Assembly (NCBI GenBank): GCA_018902385.1
Contig: JABSSW010000013.1
Span: forward strand, 434,001-498,000
Source of the DNA: Physcia stellaris
Taxonomy: Eukaryota > Ascomycota > Lecanoromycetes > Caliciales > Physciaceae
Direction: 5' to 3'
DNA: 64,000 bases
Position numbers and translations under genes: made by a program
Shown: positions 33,565 through 45,357 of the stretch, piece by piece
How the letters are laid out: each line of letters opens with the position of its first letter
Numbering within the stretch: position 1 is the first letter of the stretch
Notes under the pieces: generated by a model
What the model was told of the DNA's origin: nothing
Databases searched by the model: none
The model's input: the letters and a program-made list of their open reading frames with translations, nothing else

Positions 33565-35948
33565 ATCGGCTATAATAAGTGTAGTAAAAATGTGAGCCTG
33601 AAAGACTGAGTTAAGTGAATTGAAAGAGTTATTAAGCGACCGTGTTTGGTGGCTCAATACTTGGATTGTGCTCAAGGCTGCGTCTGAGAGGAGGATGCTT
33701 GTGGAAGCTGGGTCTTTGGGGGTTTATATAGCCATCAAGGTGAGCAGTGGCATGGGTATAATAACCTCCAACAAAGCTGAAAGACGTTGTAGGAATCCTT
33801 CGAACCAAAGCTGTACCATTCAAATTAAAGGACTAATCCTTCACGGAAAAGCCATGGCCATAGGGTAGCATCATCCATGCAGACCCATACTAGAGATTGC
33901 TTGTATAACCGAACAGGATCTCGTCTTGCTGATAGACTCCCGTGTAAAGTTTGAAAACCAAATGTCTTTCGAGAAATCTGCATGCCGCTTTGCGCTGCAA
34001 GATGGTGGACTTGCCCCAAAAGAAGATCTCATCCAACAGCTACCACAAAAGTCAGGAGAAGAAATTAGCAGGGGGGAGATGAGGCTAGCAGGAAGAGTGT
34101 AATCCAACAGCCCCCGATATCTTTAAGAAAGGATTGATAGTGCTTGTGACGAGGCTTGCAATATTACCAAGGGATGTCTGAGCCTCATAACTAGACTTGT
34201 TTTCCGTACCAAGAGGGAGGGTTGAGTGCGCAATCTTACAAAAGTGCAATAGCACTGTCAATACGTGTACAGCAACAGTGCAAGCTATAAGAGTTGGCTT
34301 CGAGCCCGTGCTGAGATTACACACAGAGCGGCTAGGCTCCTCAATGGCTATATTGCTCTTACTGTGACAATTCCAAGAAGTGTTAAAAAAGGACCCTTGG
34401 CAGCTGCAAGAGGAAGCTTGTTGCAACGTCAAAGCTGAACGACGGGTGGATCTAATGAACAGCGCAAAATGAATAGAAGAATTGAAACATACTAGATAGG
34501 GGGAATAGGCGAGGTTGCATGTCCTGAAATGGGTCGGGCGTGCGAGCTGAAAACTCAACGGAGTTATTCGGTAGTATGAGAGTACGTAACGTAAGTAGAT
34601 CTTCGACCATGCATGAGGTGAAGGAAAGCAGACAAGAAAAAAGAACGACAAGGGAGAAGCAAGACCCTCATTGGCTGTATGGCGAGAGTCTCAGCCTGGC
34701 AGCAGTCTAGGAACAAGAAGGTGATACAGGAAAGGTACGGACCGTATCCTAGCGCTTTCTCAAGCTTCGCGGTACTTACTGATTTGTCATGTGGCTTGTT
34801 GCATACCCATCGAACGGAAGATAGCAACACCTTGGAAGAAATTCTGTCTGAGGTTTAGTAGTCATTAGCTGCCCAGGTCCAACCTTCACTCGACATCCTC
34901 CAAGGCTTCTCATGAAAGGTGTTGAGCTTCATGTGCGCGGAAAGACATTGCTTATTGGCCGAGAACGATCGAGAGAATGAGTAGACTGGATGTCGGGGTC
35001 TGTTTTAGGAAATGGATGACGAGTCATCGAGCTGAGCCGCTTCGTTCACTCGTTTCAAAACAAGAGCTGAAAGACTTCGTGATGAGTGTGATTGGCCGGT
35101 CTCTGAGCAACACAGAGATCTCTGACCACCATGCGGCCTCCTTGTAGGCTGCATTGAGATCGCCGTCCGGAAAAAGGCCCTACTGCAGGAAGGACGAGGC
35201 AGATAATCGAGACTCTGTCTGCTCGACGAGTGGGGGTTGCTGCGGCACTGTTGCTTCTGGACCGTCGTCCTGAACGTTTTCAAGGAAGCTTGAGCGTCCC
35301 ATGGCCAAAGGTCGTAGGATGATGCTGCATCATTACTCGTGCAGCTCGCAGTTGAAAGCCTCGTTGAGCTTAGCATTGGAAAAGTGAAGAGGCGCAGAAG
35401 AACTGGGGATGATGTTGGTGGATGTACGAGTAAGCTTTGGCTACTCGTTTTAGCGGCTCGCTTCGAAATGTTATGCTACGCCAGGAAACTGAAAGCCTTG
35501 CCCGCGGGCGCTTTACCGAATATAATTGGGGGACTACTCTCGTATGGGGTATAACTAAGCTATGACTATCAAATGTACTGTACTTGGCTACCTGGCCGGA
35601 ACTTAGATCTCGTTGAATAGCATTGCAAAGCTCATAGGGAGCATTTACATCGTCGGAAGGATAAAAAGATACATCCTGGGCTTTCGTCCGCCGCGAGAGC
35701 TCTGAGCAATCTTATATCAGGTCTTTGCCCCGAGAGCTGGATTACGATCGTCAACAAGACATATACCCGTTGATGGAACGAGGTAGAGTCATCCACAACG
35801 AATCGCCGTTCTTCCTCTGAAGTTCCCCCCATCAGAGAAAGTTTGTCTGGTAAAATGTCACAAAGCAATAGGGTATAAAATAAATCGTCCCGCGTTAAAA
35901 CCATCACCACAGCGGCCATCGTTTCTCCCTGGCTTGGCCTGGCCTACA
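33565..35948. other. Long intergenic region
   Basis: 2.4 kb between the thaumatin-like gene (promoter side) and the 3' end of the next minus-strand gene. The largest ORF, 34651-34085 (-), is Ser/Leu/Cys-rich without family resemblance or usable splice context. I see no gene, repeat array or RNA gene I can support. Confidence 0.45.
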
Positions 35949-38642
35949 TTAGAATGCCTCACCATTCATCTCTCCATCCAACACCCTCCGCGCCGTATCT
36001 AGTCTCCGTCTCCACACCCTTCCCTCGTACCGGCCATTCTCCTCTCCTCCCTCCTTTAATCGCACGCAAACCTTACTCAAACTGTTCACCAGCATCTCCA
36101 CGAGCTTCTTGTCCCCTTCGGACATCAGTGCCGCTTCTCGACTTAGAACGGCTAGGGATGTCGAAGACGGGGACAATGGCGTGTTGTCGAGGTGGTGAGC
36201 TGGGACTGAGGGGATTGGAACGGGAATGGAATCGATACCATTTACATTAGGTGCGAGTTTGCGGAACGGTGCGGCGCGTTTATTGCTGCTACTACTGCCG
36301 GAGCGGGCAAGATCGCTAGAAGGAGAACCCAGACTGCGTGGACTGATTTTGCGTTTGGACGAGTGATCATTTCTCCACGCTCCAGCCATCGGACGGTGAA
36401 TCCATTCATCCTCGTCACCCTCGCCGTCGGAACCTTTGCCTTCGGTGGCAGTTGCGAAGGTTGCTACTGTTGAAATAGACTCTCCACTGTCGTTCCTTAC
36501 GTGTCCTCTTTCCTTTTGCCTCGATGTTGCTCGCTTGGGAGTAGCCTCAGCGGAGCTACTGTCGGTGTCGTCTCCCCGCTCCCTTGAGGTGTCGGTTAGA
36601 GTATAAGTAGGCTTGGTGGTTTCTACCGAGTACTTCGAGCTGTGGCTACTGTTGCGACTGTGGGCCTTGCGTGCCAATGTTCCGGTACCACTATGCAGGA
36701 AAAATGTCTCATAGTCGAAGGCGTCCGGACGGTCTTCATGACGTTCACCTACTGGCGAAGGGGATGTATCATGGTAATCCTGATCACCATAGAGAGAGTC
36801 TGCTTCCCCTTGTCTTGACTCCACATCTAGATCTCTCATGTGATCTTCGGTACCATGGCCATTTTCTCTCGCTAGTGATTCTGTTGACAATCCACTCAAG
36901 GAAGCTTTCGTCGGTGTCTCTATAGATTCTTCCGCTTGTGAGTCGTCGCTAGAGTTGGTCTTCACTGGTACAGTCTTCCGTGGTGACAAGTCGAGTTCAG
37001 AGTGCTCGAAGCTTTCATCGATGCTTTGTGAGGCTTCATTCGCGGGGCCTTTGTTAAGACTGAAACTTTCGTCGCTTTCCCTCGATCGGTGCTTTTCATC
37101 CGATGAATTATTCTCCGTGCCATTGCCCACCTTTGGAGAGCCTTGGCGAAATCTAGCTTCATCGCCATACCAATTTTCTGCAGCAGTGAATGGACTGGGC
37201 GTTCGTAGACTTTGCATACTTCGCCTTCTCATGGAGTCTTCTCGTGCCCGACGCTTGAGACTCGAGATTTTCCCTTTCAAATCTTGCATCTGATCTCGTA
37301 GATCACGCATCTGTGTTGTTGAACGTGCTCTAGTCAATCCTGGGGTGTTTGCGAGGTGTAGATTGGGAGACCTCGCTGGCTGTTCGGCTTCTACCACAGG
37401 GGTCAATGCAACTTCTTCAACTTCGTCCTGATTCTCTGCATCTTTAATGTGGTTTTCTGCGCTTGGCGAAGCTACAAATGACTCTGTGGCAGACTCATCC
37501 TCTTCAAGAGCCGGCAGTTGGTAATTGTGTCTATGCGCATAGCTTGTGTTGCGTTGCAATCCGGTCTATTCACGTTTTCTGAGTCAGCATTTCCATTTCA
37601 TTCTCGGGTAAAGGATAGTCTAAACGGCTTGTTCTCAAGTAGGCCGCTTCATAACATGTCCACAAGCTCACGAGGTTCCAATAATACGTACCCAAAACCA
37701 ATTGTGGCAGTTTTCCATACCGTCTCCTGATGTATCCCGCAAATCTGAGCCCATGGCACTCGACGACCTGGCAGTCTGCGTTTCCTTGACAGACCTCTCG
37801 TGTGTCTGTAAGCTTGACGGAACCGAAGTCTCGCTGAAGACTCTACTATGTCCTTTATTGTTGGTAGCTGAGGGTGGTGGATTGATCTGGCGGTGTTTCG
37901 AGGGAGGCGTACCTCCCTTCGGCAGAGAATAGAGCGAAACAGGGCCAGGACCACGGTTGGAAAACGATGACATTGACGAAGAAGGCCTGTTGTGAAGGGT
38001 GCTTCTCGCACGATTCAAGTTGCCTTCCATGTTCTACGTAACTTAGCGATAAGAAGTGAACAAGCTCAGTCGCAAACTTACAGTGAGTCGTTTCTTAGCA
38101 TTAGCGAGGATCTGCTCCGCTCTGATACTCATTGCGGCGTGTGAGTAGGCGTCGTCATCTTCCATTTCAGGAGGAGCGCTAAAACCATCCTTTTCGTTGT
38201 CCAAAGACGGAAAGCTATACGTGGGTGGGCCCATAAACTTGAGATCTGGCGGCTCATCGTCGGGGCTTTCTCGCCCCCCGCCCTGTGCGCTATCGAAACC
38301 ATTCCAATAGCCTTCACGAGGATAGGCTGCCCCCGATCCTGATATAGCGTATTCATCATGGAAAGTGGGCGAAGATGCAAGGACTGAGGTTCCACTCCTT
38401 CCATGCTCTGTATCTCGCGATTCCGTCCCATTCATGTCATCTGTTCCCTTATTAGACTTGGAACGCTCACCATTGCGGAAGATTTTGCGCATTGCACCCT
38501 TCATCTCGCTCCCACCATCTGTGGTTGAGTCGCGAGAAGGAGAGTCGTAAGGAAGAATCATGTCGGGATTTGTGAGGGTAGGCGACGGAAGGGATGGACG
38601 ACCCGCGGCCGGGGAGAGCTGGGAGGTTGAGAGAAGCTGCAT
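35949..38642 (-). CDS. Conserved fungal protein of unknown function, mostly disordered
   Basis: Exons 38642-38082, 38033-37692 and 37565-35949; introns 48 and 126 nt; 839 aa. The phase constraint rules out a donor at 37720 and selects GTACGT at 37691. Ser, Asp and Glu dominate. Recognisable segments are a central block before intron 1 (AAMSIRAEQILANAKKRLT, then NMEGNLNRARSTLHN), a short aromatic segment (GMENCHNWFW), and a predicted coiled coil in exon 3 (TQMRDLRDQMQDLKGKISSL followed by KRRAREDSMRRRSMQSLRTP). A C-terminal helical region follows (EGDKKLVEMLVNSLSKVCVR, VWRRRLDTARRVLDGEM). I recognise no domain. The composition suggests a scaffold or signalling protein with many phosphosites, which is speculation. 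Confidence 0.82.
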
Positions 38643-39868
38643 ATTGTCCGTGTATAGAGTGCAGTGTAGAGAACTCAGCGGCAGCTTGCAGGGAGCTCTG
38701 CACAGTACAAACGGAAAAATCGAGCGTTTCAAGGATGAATGCGGGGGAGTGTAAGAGAGGCGTAGCGTGAGATAATCGACGACAGATGCATGATCTTAAA
38801 GAACGTGCGCGGATGAGATAGGCGCACTGGGATTATTGGAACAGTAAATTTAACGAAAGACCATAGCTGAATTGGGTGAAATGGACAAGACGAAGGAGAA
38901 ATTCAAGAGGAGCGCGATTGAAGTTTAATTGGCGGCACAAAGTTGGCCGTGGACTTCCTTTTCCGAAAGGACAGAGAGAGGTTAGCGGGATAGAGCTTGA
39001 CACCTCATCTGCCCGACATGCATACGCGCAAATTGGACCAAGAAACGAAAGCCGCAACGCTTATCGGCAGCTAGTGGGCGAAAACAATCCAAACTCTCAA
39101 GCTGACCCCTGGGTCGACCGCACTCTTAACCGCATTAGCCTGGTTTGAGACCACCCGGTCATCGAGTCTGACCACCGATGATGCATCCAAGCAGTTTGAT
39201 TAGATCTTGAACAAGGGGACAACCCGAGATGTTATCCCTCCACGCAAACACCGAAATGATACAATGAACACCCAAACCTTACATCGGATTAGAACAATCA
39301 AGTCTTCCCGAGGATCCTCGCAAGATGTAGGAAAGTTTGTCGATGATGTCACCGCCGAGCACACTGCTGCTGTTGACCCTATAAGGCTGCAGAGTAACCG
39401 AGGCCCTGTCGAAATAGGTAAGTATACTGCGGTCCTGACCCTGGACCATGCGACCAAAGAAGACTTCGATGGACCTCTTTTCGGAAAAGGACATTCACCC
39501 TGGATACGTGTAGATTATCGAGTGTCGACATGGAACTGAAGGATGGACCGCTGTTAGATCAAGGTTTTTTTCTCTCTTAAGTTACATGATTGAAATGTGA
39601 TGTACCTTACGATCACCAAATGTTCATTCCATTATGGTGCAGAGCATTCAATACCGCTCAAGGCGTGCCTTTCTTTGGTGGCTGTTGACTGGAATGGTCT
39701 CACGGAATCAAAAGTGAGACAGCACCTTGCATGGATCAGAATCATCCTCTATCGACATTGAAGTCCAACAGAAATACCGTTTAGACAAGTCACAATGAAT
39801 TGTCAATGACCTGACCCTGTTGAGAATCTGGAATGGAGAATTTGGGCACACTTGGTCTGTCTGCAAGA
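38643..39868. other. Intergenic between disordered-protein gene and Puf6
   Basis: 1.2 kb with only short ORFs (for example 39207-39539 +), none recognised. It contains the promoter of the gene starting at 38642 and the Puf6 3' end. Confidence 0.45.
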
Positions 39869-42110
39869 CTACTCTAATTTCTGTAGTATCAACTGCGAAC
39901 CTCTATTGCCCGCCCCAGCAGCTTCCGATATTTGTGATTTTCCCTTTCGTAATTTCTTACTCAGCTCATCAGCAAAGGAGAAGTCCTTTGCTTCACATAA
40001 AGCGAGAACCACGAATGAGTTGCCGCTCGAGGCCCAATCTACAATGCTGTCCTTGATATTCGGATAAAGTATGTCGTGGAATCCAAGCGGCGGATCTACA
40101 AGATCCAGTGTTTTCGTCTTCTGATTGAAGCGACCACCCTGAACCAAGGACTTGAGCAACCGGGCGAAATCGGATGAATGCACACCGCTACCCACTCCAG
40201 GGTTATCCGATGCGAGAGCTGCGATGGAGTTCATTGCCGGTTTTCGATCACCAATACCGCTTAGCAATAGCTCAACCATAAAATAACATCCGAGATTAGA
40301 GGCCATCAAACTGTGAGCATTCTTCTCAATGAAGGTTAAAAGAGGCGGCGATAGTGAAGTCACAAGCTCTTTCCTTCTCACTTCTGGGTCTTTCTTCGAC
40401 GTGGTCGTTCGGATAGAATGGAGCTCATTCAAGCGTTTCTGATGATCGTGAGACAGAAGTGATTTGGCTTGACCAGTGAAGGGATATAGTAGAGGTACAC
40501 GGCCGCTCAGATGGTTTACCGCAGAGAGAAGATTTTGCTGCGATGCCTCGGAGGAATGATCCTTTCCAAGTAGTTCAGAAAAGATGGACTTGGCGACGAG
40601 AACTGTGTCGTCGATAACGTCGTAGGCGGCAAGCAAGACGTGGTGGCCATTGACATCGTAGGCGAGTGCTTGTATAGTGTCTTTATAAGTTCTCAACATG
40701 AGCTTGCGATCTTTGGCATTTCCATAAGCTAAAGCAAGGCAGACAAGACGCGATCCAGACTTAGTAAAGGCAAGGTTCTTCAATAGATCCCCTTCTTCGT
40801 CGCCTTTCAGGAGTTCCACAAACTCCGAGGCCTCGGTGCTTCCGCCTTGTAGATTAAGATAGTATTCTAACATAGCATCGTGAAGCATTGTGAAGCCCGT
40901 AGTTTTCTTCTGTATGCACTGATTAATCAGATCGTGTAATGCATGCATGACAGGCTTCTTCTTCTCGGGCTGCTTTGTCAAGATGCTGGCGAGATCTGAG
41001 GTCACAGCTTCTTTCTCTTTCGTTTTGAAGATCGCAAACTCAGCCCCATACCATTCGCGCAGAAGTATTGCTTTCTGTGCTGGTGTCGCTGCCCCCCGAT
41101 AAATATCATCCAAGATCCAGGATGCCTCAGGATGCTTGATCATCCGACGAACATGCCCGTAGAACTCGGGCACTATCATATCTCTGATATCCTTGTCACC
41201 ATTGACAAGAAGTTTTCCTACCAGAAATTTGGCATACCTACTCTCTGCCAAACTCCTATACTCGCCTCTGAGCTCCGTAGCGATGATCCGTCTTTGGTCG
41301 AGATTAGCATACTTCAGTGCCGTCTGAACCACGCGTACAGAGTCATGCTTGAACACGAAGTCTTTGATGTGACCGGTGATAATGTCAAACAGCTCTTTTA
41401 CTAGTTGCTTTCGCTCATCAATGGGTACGTGTGATTTCCGACGAAGGCGTTCCCACAGCTTTTTTGTGCGTGCTATTGAATCGGCGTTGGGTTTTGCAGC
41501 TTTGCGCTCCTGCGCCACAGCTTTCTGCTTTGCATGCGACTCACGAGAGGAATTGGCTGCGGCGGCAGCTGTTTTAGCTGAGACAGATTCAGTTGGTCCC
41601 TCTACATGATGGAAGGACCCGCATACCAGCATCGTGACCAGTGGCTGACGAAGCCTCCGCTGGTATCTTCTCCTGTTCAGCCTTCCCTGCCTCGCGATCT
41701 CTTGTTTTTGTTCCGGTGGCTTTGACGATTACAGGAGGTGTTGAGATGGCTTCATCTTCGTCTGATGGCCAGCTGACACCATCATCGTCACCACTGTGCT
41801 CGGTTGTGTCTGATTCGACAATTGGATCAGAGTCCCACTCCGCTTCGCCTCTCTCTTGAGCATTGGGGCCAAAGATTGCAGCTTCTTCATCACTGGAAGA
41901 CACATTTACACCTCCATCGCTGTCACCATCGCTGTCACTTGCTTCTGATGTATCAGACTTCGCATGCGAAAGCACCTTCGCTGCTGGGTTGATCGGCCGC
42001 GATGTAAGTTTGCGTTTCTTGCTCGAGGCGGTACTTGTAGCCGACTTCTTGATGACACTATCATCATGTTGTTTATTTGCTTGTGACCCTTTGCGCTTTA
42101 TTCCGGCCAT
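39869..42110 (-). CDS. PUF6: Puf6 pumilio-family RNA-binding protein
   Basis: Exon 1 is 42110-41627, exon 2 is 41577-39869; the 49-nt intron has donor GTATGC and a pyrimidine-rich acceptor TCTCAG; 730 aa. A basic and acidic N-terminus (MAGIKRKGSQANKQ, later runs of Ser/Asp/Glu) leads to the Puf-A/Puf6 region: KLWERLRRKSHVPIDERKQL, GHIKDFVFKHDSVRVVQTAL, RYAKFLVGKLLVNGDKDIRD and HPEASWILDDIYRGAATPAQ. Later repeats include FTKSGSRLVCLALAYGNAKD and ALAYDVNGHHVLLAAYDVID. The end has HSLMASNLGCYFMVELLLSG. Puf6 works in 60S ribosome biogenesis in the nucleolus and, in yeast, in ASH1 mRNA repression (family knowledge). The start at 42110 gives the usual length and N-terminus. Confidence 0.94.
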
Positions 42111-42531
42111 GGCTGGGGTCCAGAATTAACGCTGTCTGTTTGCGATGATAACGGTGGTGAGGGTTTCGAGATTTTCCTTGCGGAGTTTGTGCGGAGCTGA
42201 TTATGATACCCCCCCCCTCTCAAACTCCGATGTCCAACTTCGCCGCGCTGAAGCTTTCCATCTGACAGGGCAAGATCAGTCTGGACGCACTTTGTTAATC
42301 ATTGTCGATTCTATACTACATATCATTATTATCATTATCTACCTGATACGTAAAAGCTGGTTTCCAATGCTCCTTGTGGGTGGCAACGAACCAAAGAGGG
42401 TTTGCTGCCGTTCAAGCGCAACATGATCATGATAGAAAACCGACAACTCCCACTCATGCTCCAACCCTTACCCAATAGCTGGTAGCTCTGACTAGATCCT
42501 GGAAAGCTTCATTGCAATTAACACGTTTCTC
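42111..42531. other. Intergenic, Puf6 promoter side
   Basis: 421 bp upstream of Puf6 and downstream of the next minus-strand gene. It contains a run of nine C at 42209-42217 and an AT-rich stretch near 42310-42350. Confidence 0.45.
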
Positions 42532-43459
42532 TCAACGGACCACTCCGTCCTCATTCTCATCGTTCTTTGGCCTGTCAATATTCCCAAGCTCCGCGCCTTG
42601 ACCGCTCTGACCCCTCTTTCTTCCTGGAAGATGGAAACGCCCATGACTTGAGTTTGGTCTACCGCCGTCACCCGCCCCTTGGTTCTCAGAATTATCACCG
42701 AACCGCGCGAAGATGCCCCTCTTCTTTGGCGGTTGCTTTGTCTCATCATTCAGGCCGACATCTTCAAAACCTTCCTCGTCAGCCGATTCAGGAGGCTCAA
42801 ACGTATTTGAGCCATTGATTGCTGAACGTGGCTGACGAGACGTCCTGGAATCTAGGCTTTGCCGTGGGGTATTAGAATCTTGAGGATATTGGATTGGCGA
42901 CCTTGCTGAAATATCCTACGTTATAATCATCAGCGATGTCATCACGAAGGAGCACACAGGCATACAAAGGATCTCCTGTATGAATCGAAAGATTCTCGAG
43001 ATATCGAGAAAGGCTCATTCTCATTGAGTAAGCTTCGATGATTCGAATTTGACGCTGTGGAAGTAGGCGATCGCTGCCAGAAACTCTTCTTTTCCGGAGG
43101 GGACGGCTGCGTGTCTTCAGCACTGAAGATGATAAGCAGGCGGTAGGCTTCATACAGGCAAGTAGACACCGCTATCGTTGACAACTGCGGACGAAATTAG
43201 TCGCAGGTGAGTGTATGCAGGTACACGGTTGGTAAATGCGGAGCTGGGAAACCTTACCGCTGAGTTTGTACTCCGTCGGTTCTTCCCTCTTCTTAATGCT
43301 TAATGATGAAGATGCTCGAGAGTTTGCATAGGAGCCTCTTTGGGAGTCCTTGTCGGAGCCATTGGTCGTGGATGCTGGACGCACGTTTTCATCTTGTATA
43401 GTGGGGACCCCGTTCGATACTGGGGGCTTGCGACCAAAGGGGTTGCGGAAAGGGGGCAT
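42532..43459 (-). CDS. Small conserved fungal protein of unknown function, four exons
   Basis: Exons 43459-43258, 43184-43156 (29 nt), 43106-42966 and 42915-42532; introns 73, 49 and 50 nt; 251 aa with all phases closing. The sequence starts MPPFRNPFGRKPPVSNGVPT. It passes through EYKLS joined to VVNDSGVYLP joined to PSPPEKKSFWQRSPTSTASN, NENEPFSISRESFDSYRRSF joined to DISARSPI, and FEPPESADEEGFEDVGLNDE followed by KKRGIFARFGD. I recognise this as a conserved filamentous-fungus family without assigned function. It is hydrophilic, with no signal peptide or membrane segment. Several SxS/RRSF-like sites look phosphorylatable. The order of joined blocks strongly supports the splice model even though one exon is tiny. 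Confidence 0.83.
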
Positions 43460-45357
43460 GGCTGGTTAAAAATTCAAGAATAGGTAGATTCACTGCTTGG
43501 CAAGTCAATGCACTGTAATGATTCGCATTGAGTAATGCAGTCGTTAATTCTGGTCTGTGACTTTGACTTTGGTTTTGATGACACTCACAGAAGAGTCGGC
43601 TGGGCTCGGATTTAGGTGCAGGAACGACCCTCGGACCCTGCACTTACGACATAGGGCTTAGCTTACCCTAAGTCTGAAGGGGTTTCTCCTGGGACTTTGA
43701 CGACGCCTTGATCTACAGCACGTGCAATATGCTCGAAGTAACTCTAAGAGGTAATTACTGACGCTGACATTGTCGATGGAGCGAGCATCAAGGTGTCTGA
43801 CTGGAAATCTTTTTATGGCATAAACGCTGATCAGCTTCTAGAATTGCCATTATTCCCAGCAAGGCAAGGACTTTGACCTCCGTAAGACCACTTCTTTGGC
43901 TTTCAGTTACATTTTCACGTCGTTATCACGTCGCTTCCCCCAAAGCATCCCATACTGTGGAAAACCAGATCCGGAGTCATCCAGCTGGTTGACTTGGAGC
44001 TTACTCGGAAAGGCTTTTGGGGAACGGATTGAGGGACGGATTGGGGCAGCGCGGGCAGTGCTTATTTTGCATAGTCTGTACTTGGAGTGCCCTTGTCGTG
44101 GAGTACAGGTTTTGAACGGACAATGATGCTGAAGAGTAACTCGAACCTGCAAAAACGTGCCCTGATCTATCTATTCTTGGTGATCGCTTCTATGTCCAAT
44201 CGGGAATCCCCAGCCGCAGTCAAAGAGTAGTACTAGTGTGGTGATCGCCATATCCTGTGCACGCCCTTTGCCTTGAAACCGACTCCCTCCACGCCCCTGG
44301 CTCACCAATCAAAGTCCTTCAGAGGCCGTTCCTCGCCATTTGTACCTCAGTCGCAGCATTCAAATAGCTGACTTGCCAAACCACCATGAAGACCCTGACT
44401 GAGTGGTACACCGCTATCCCGGCACCAGGTTGGCGGAATCCAGATCTCGCTTCGGAACGCGCAACTACCCAGAACAGGGCAAGGGAAAGGAAGATGAGGA
44501 TGATGAGGTAGCATTGGCGCGGCACTCGGGTTCGAGTGGAGCCTGGATGTAACTCGAAACGCGCATCCAACCAGTGTGCTGAGGGAGCAAAGGGTGCGAG
44601 AAATGGAAGATAATAGCGGCAGTAAGTTTTGCAGTAGCACTCCCTCCTTGCAGCATTGCCCGAGAAGAGTAGTCTCAGGGATGAGGTAATTCTCCCCGAT
44701 GCGGAAGAAGAACGCATGAAAAAGCATAGTGTCCAAACAGGCCTAGAAGCAAGGAAGATGCGGATGTATATGACATGCGCTGTGCCTAAGTTCGTGTTTT
44801 CCGTGGGATACGAACATGCAGCCCGCGTTAGTATGCTACTACGGAGGTACTCTTAGTCTTCACGTTTTGCGATTTAACCAGTCTATACCCGGGATTCCTT
44901 GACTGTACATGTATTCTTTCTCTTGACCCTACATCGCTATTCTTTTGACTGCTTATTACTACTTATGCTAATTCCTTCCGTGGCAGTTGTATCCGTCACA
45001 TCAATGGTCGTACAACCTAATCACGGACATAGCCGATATCTCAAACGTGCAGTCTCCACAATTCTATAGGCCCACAGTTTGCCAGTTGACAAGCAACGTC
45101 AACGCCAAGACCTCTTCATCCCCGCCAGCAAGACTTGCGCACAATTGACTTCCTACTTGACACATCATCAGACATCAATTTTCACTTCACTTCTTACACT
45201 CGTTTTTCGTTGATACGTCCTCCGTGCCGTCTTTGGTCAGTGTAAAGCAGCCGCCAACTATTGTCTTGCTGCACATGGCCACCATCTGAGGAACCCCGCC
45301 ATCTTTCAACTGACAATCATCCTTCTTCAAGCTCTCACAGGAATCCTGCCATTCGCT
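43460..45357. other. Long divergent intergenic region
   Basis: 1.9 kb between the start codons of two divergent genes. It holds a 41-codon ORF with strong start context at 44386-44511 (+) and several minus-strand ORFs around 44319-44736; none is recognised. Most is probably regulatory. Confidence 0.45.
44386..44511 (+). CDS. Possible small ORF (41 aa), unverified
   Basis: ATG in the context ccaccATGa (A at -3) opens MKTLTEWYTAIPAPGWRNPD and ends in a basic segment (RARERKMRMMR) before TAG. It has no recognised family. It could be an upstream ORF, a short peptide gene or chance. Confidence 0.2.
   Translation: MKTLTEWYTAIPAPGWRNPDLASERATTQNRARERKMRMMR

Noticed and set aside
34085-34651. 188-codon minus-strand frame rich in Ser, Leu and Cys
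   Set aside because: No family resemblance, low-quality composition and no coding-type context; probably chance in a 2.4 kb intergenic region.
37693-37720. Donor GTATGG at 37720 in the disordered-protein gene
   Set aside because: It puts the next exon out of phase; the GTACGT donor at 37691 restores it.
41602-41626. 25-nt intron (GTATGC..GTAG) in Puf6
   Set aside because: Far below the minimum intron size; the 49-nt choice ending TCTCAG keeps phase and has a better acceptor.
44500-44560. tRNA-like T-loop sequence (ggttcgagt)
   Set aside because: Flanking bases do not pair into a T arm or acceptor stem.
44622-44653. 32-nt GTAAGT..GCAG intron
   Set aside because: Too short for a spliceosomal intron in this group, although both sites look strong.
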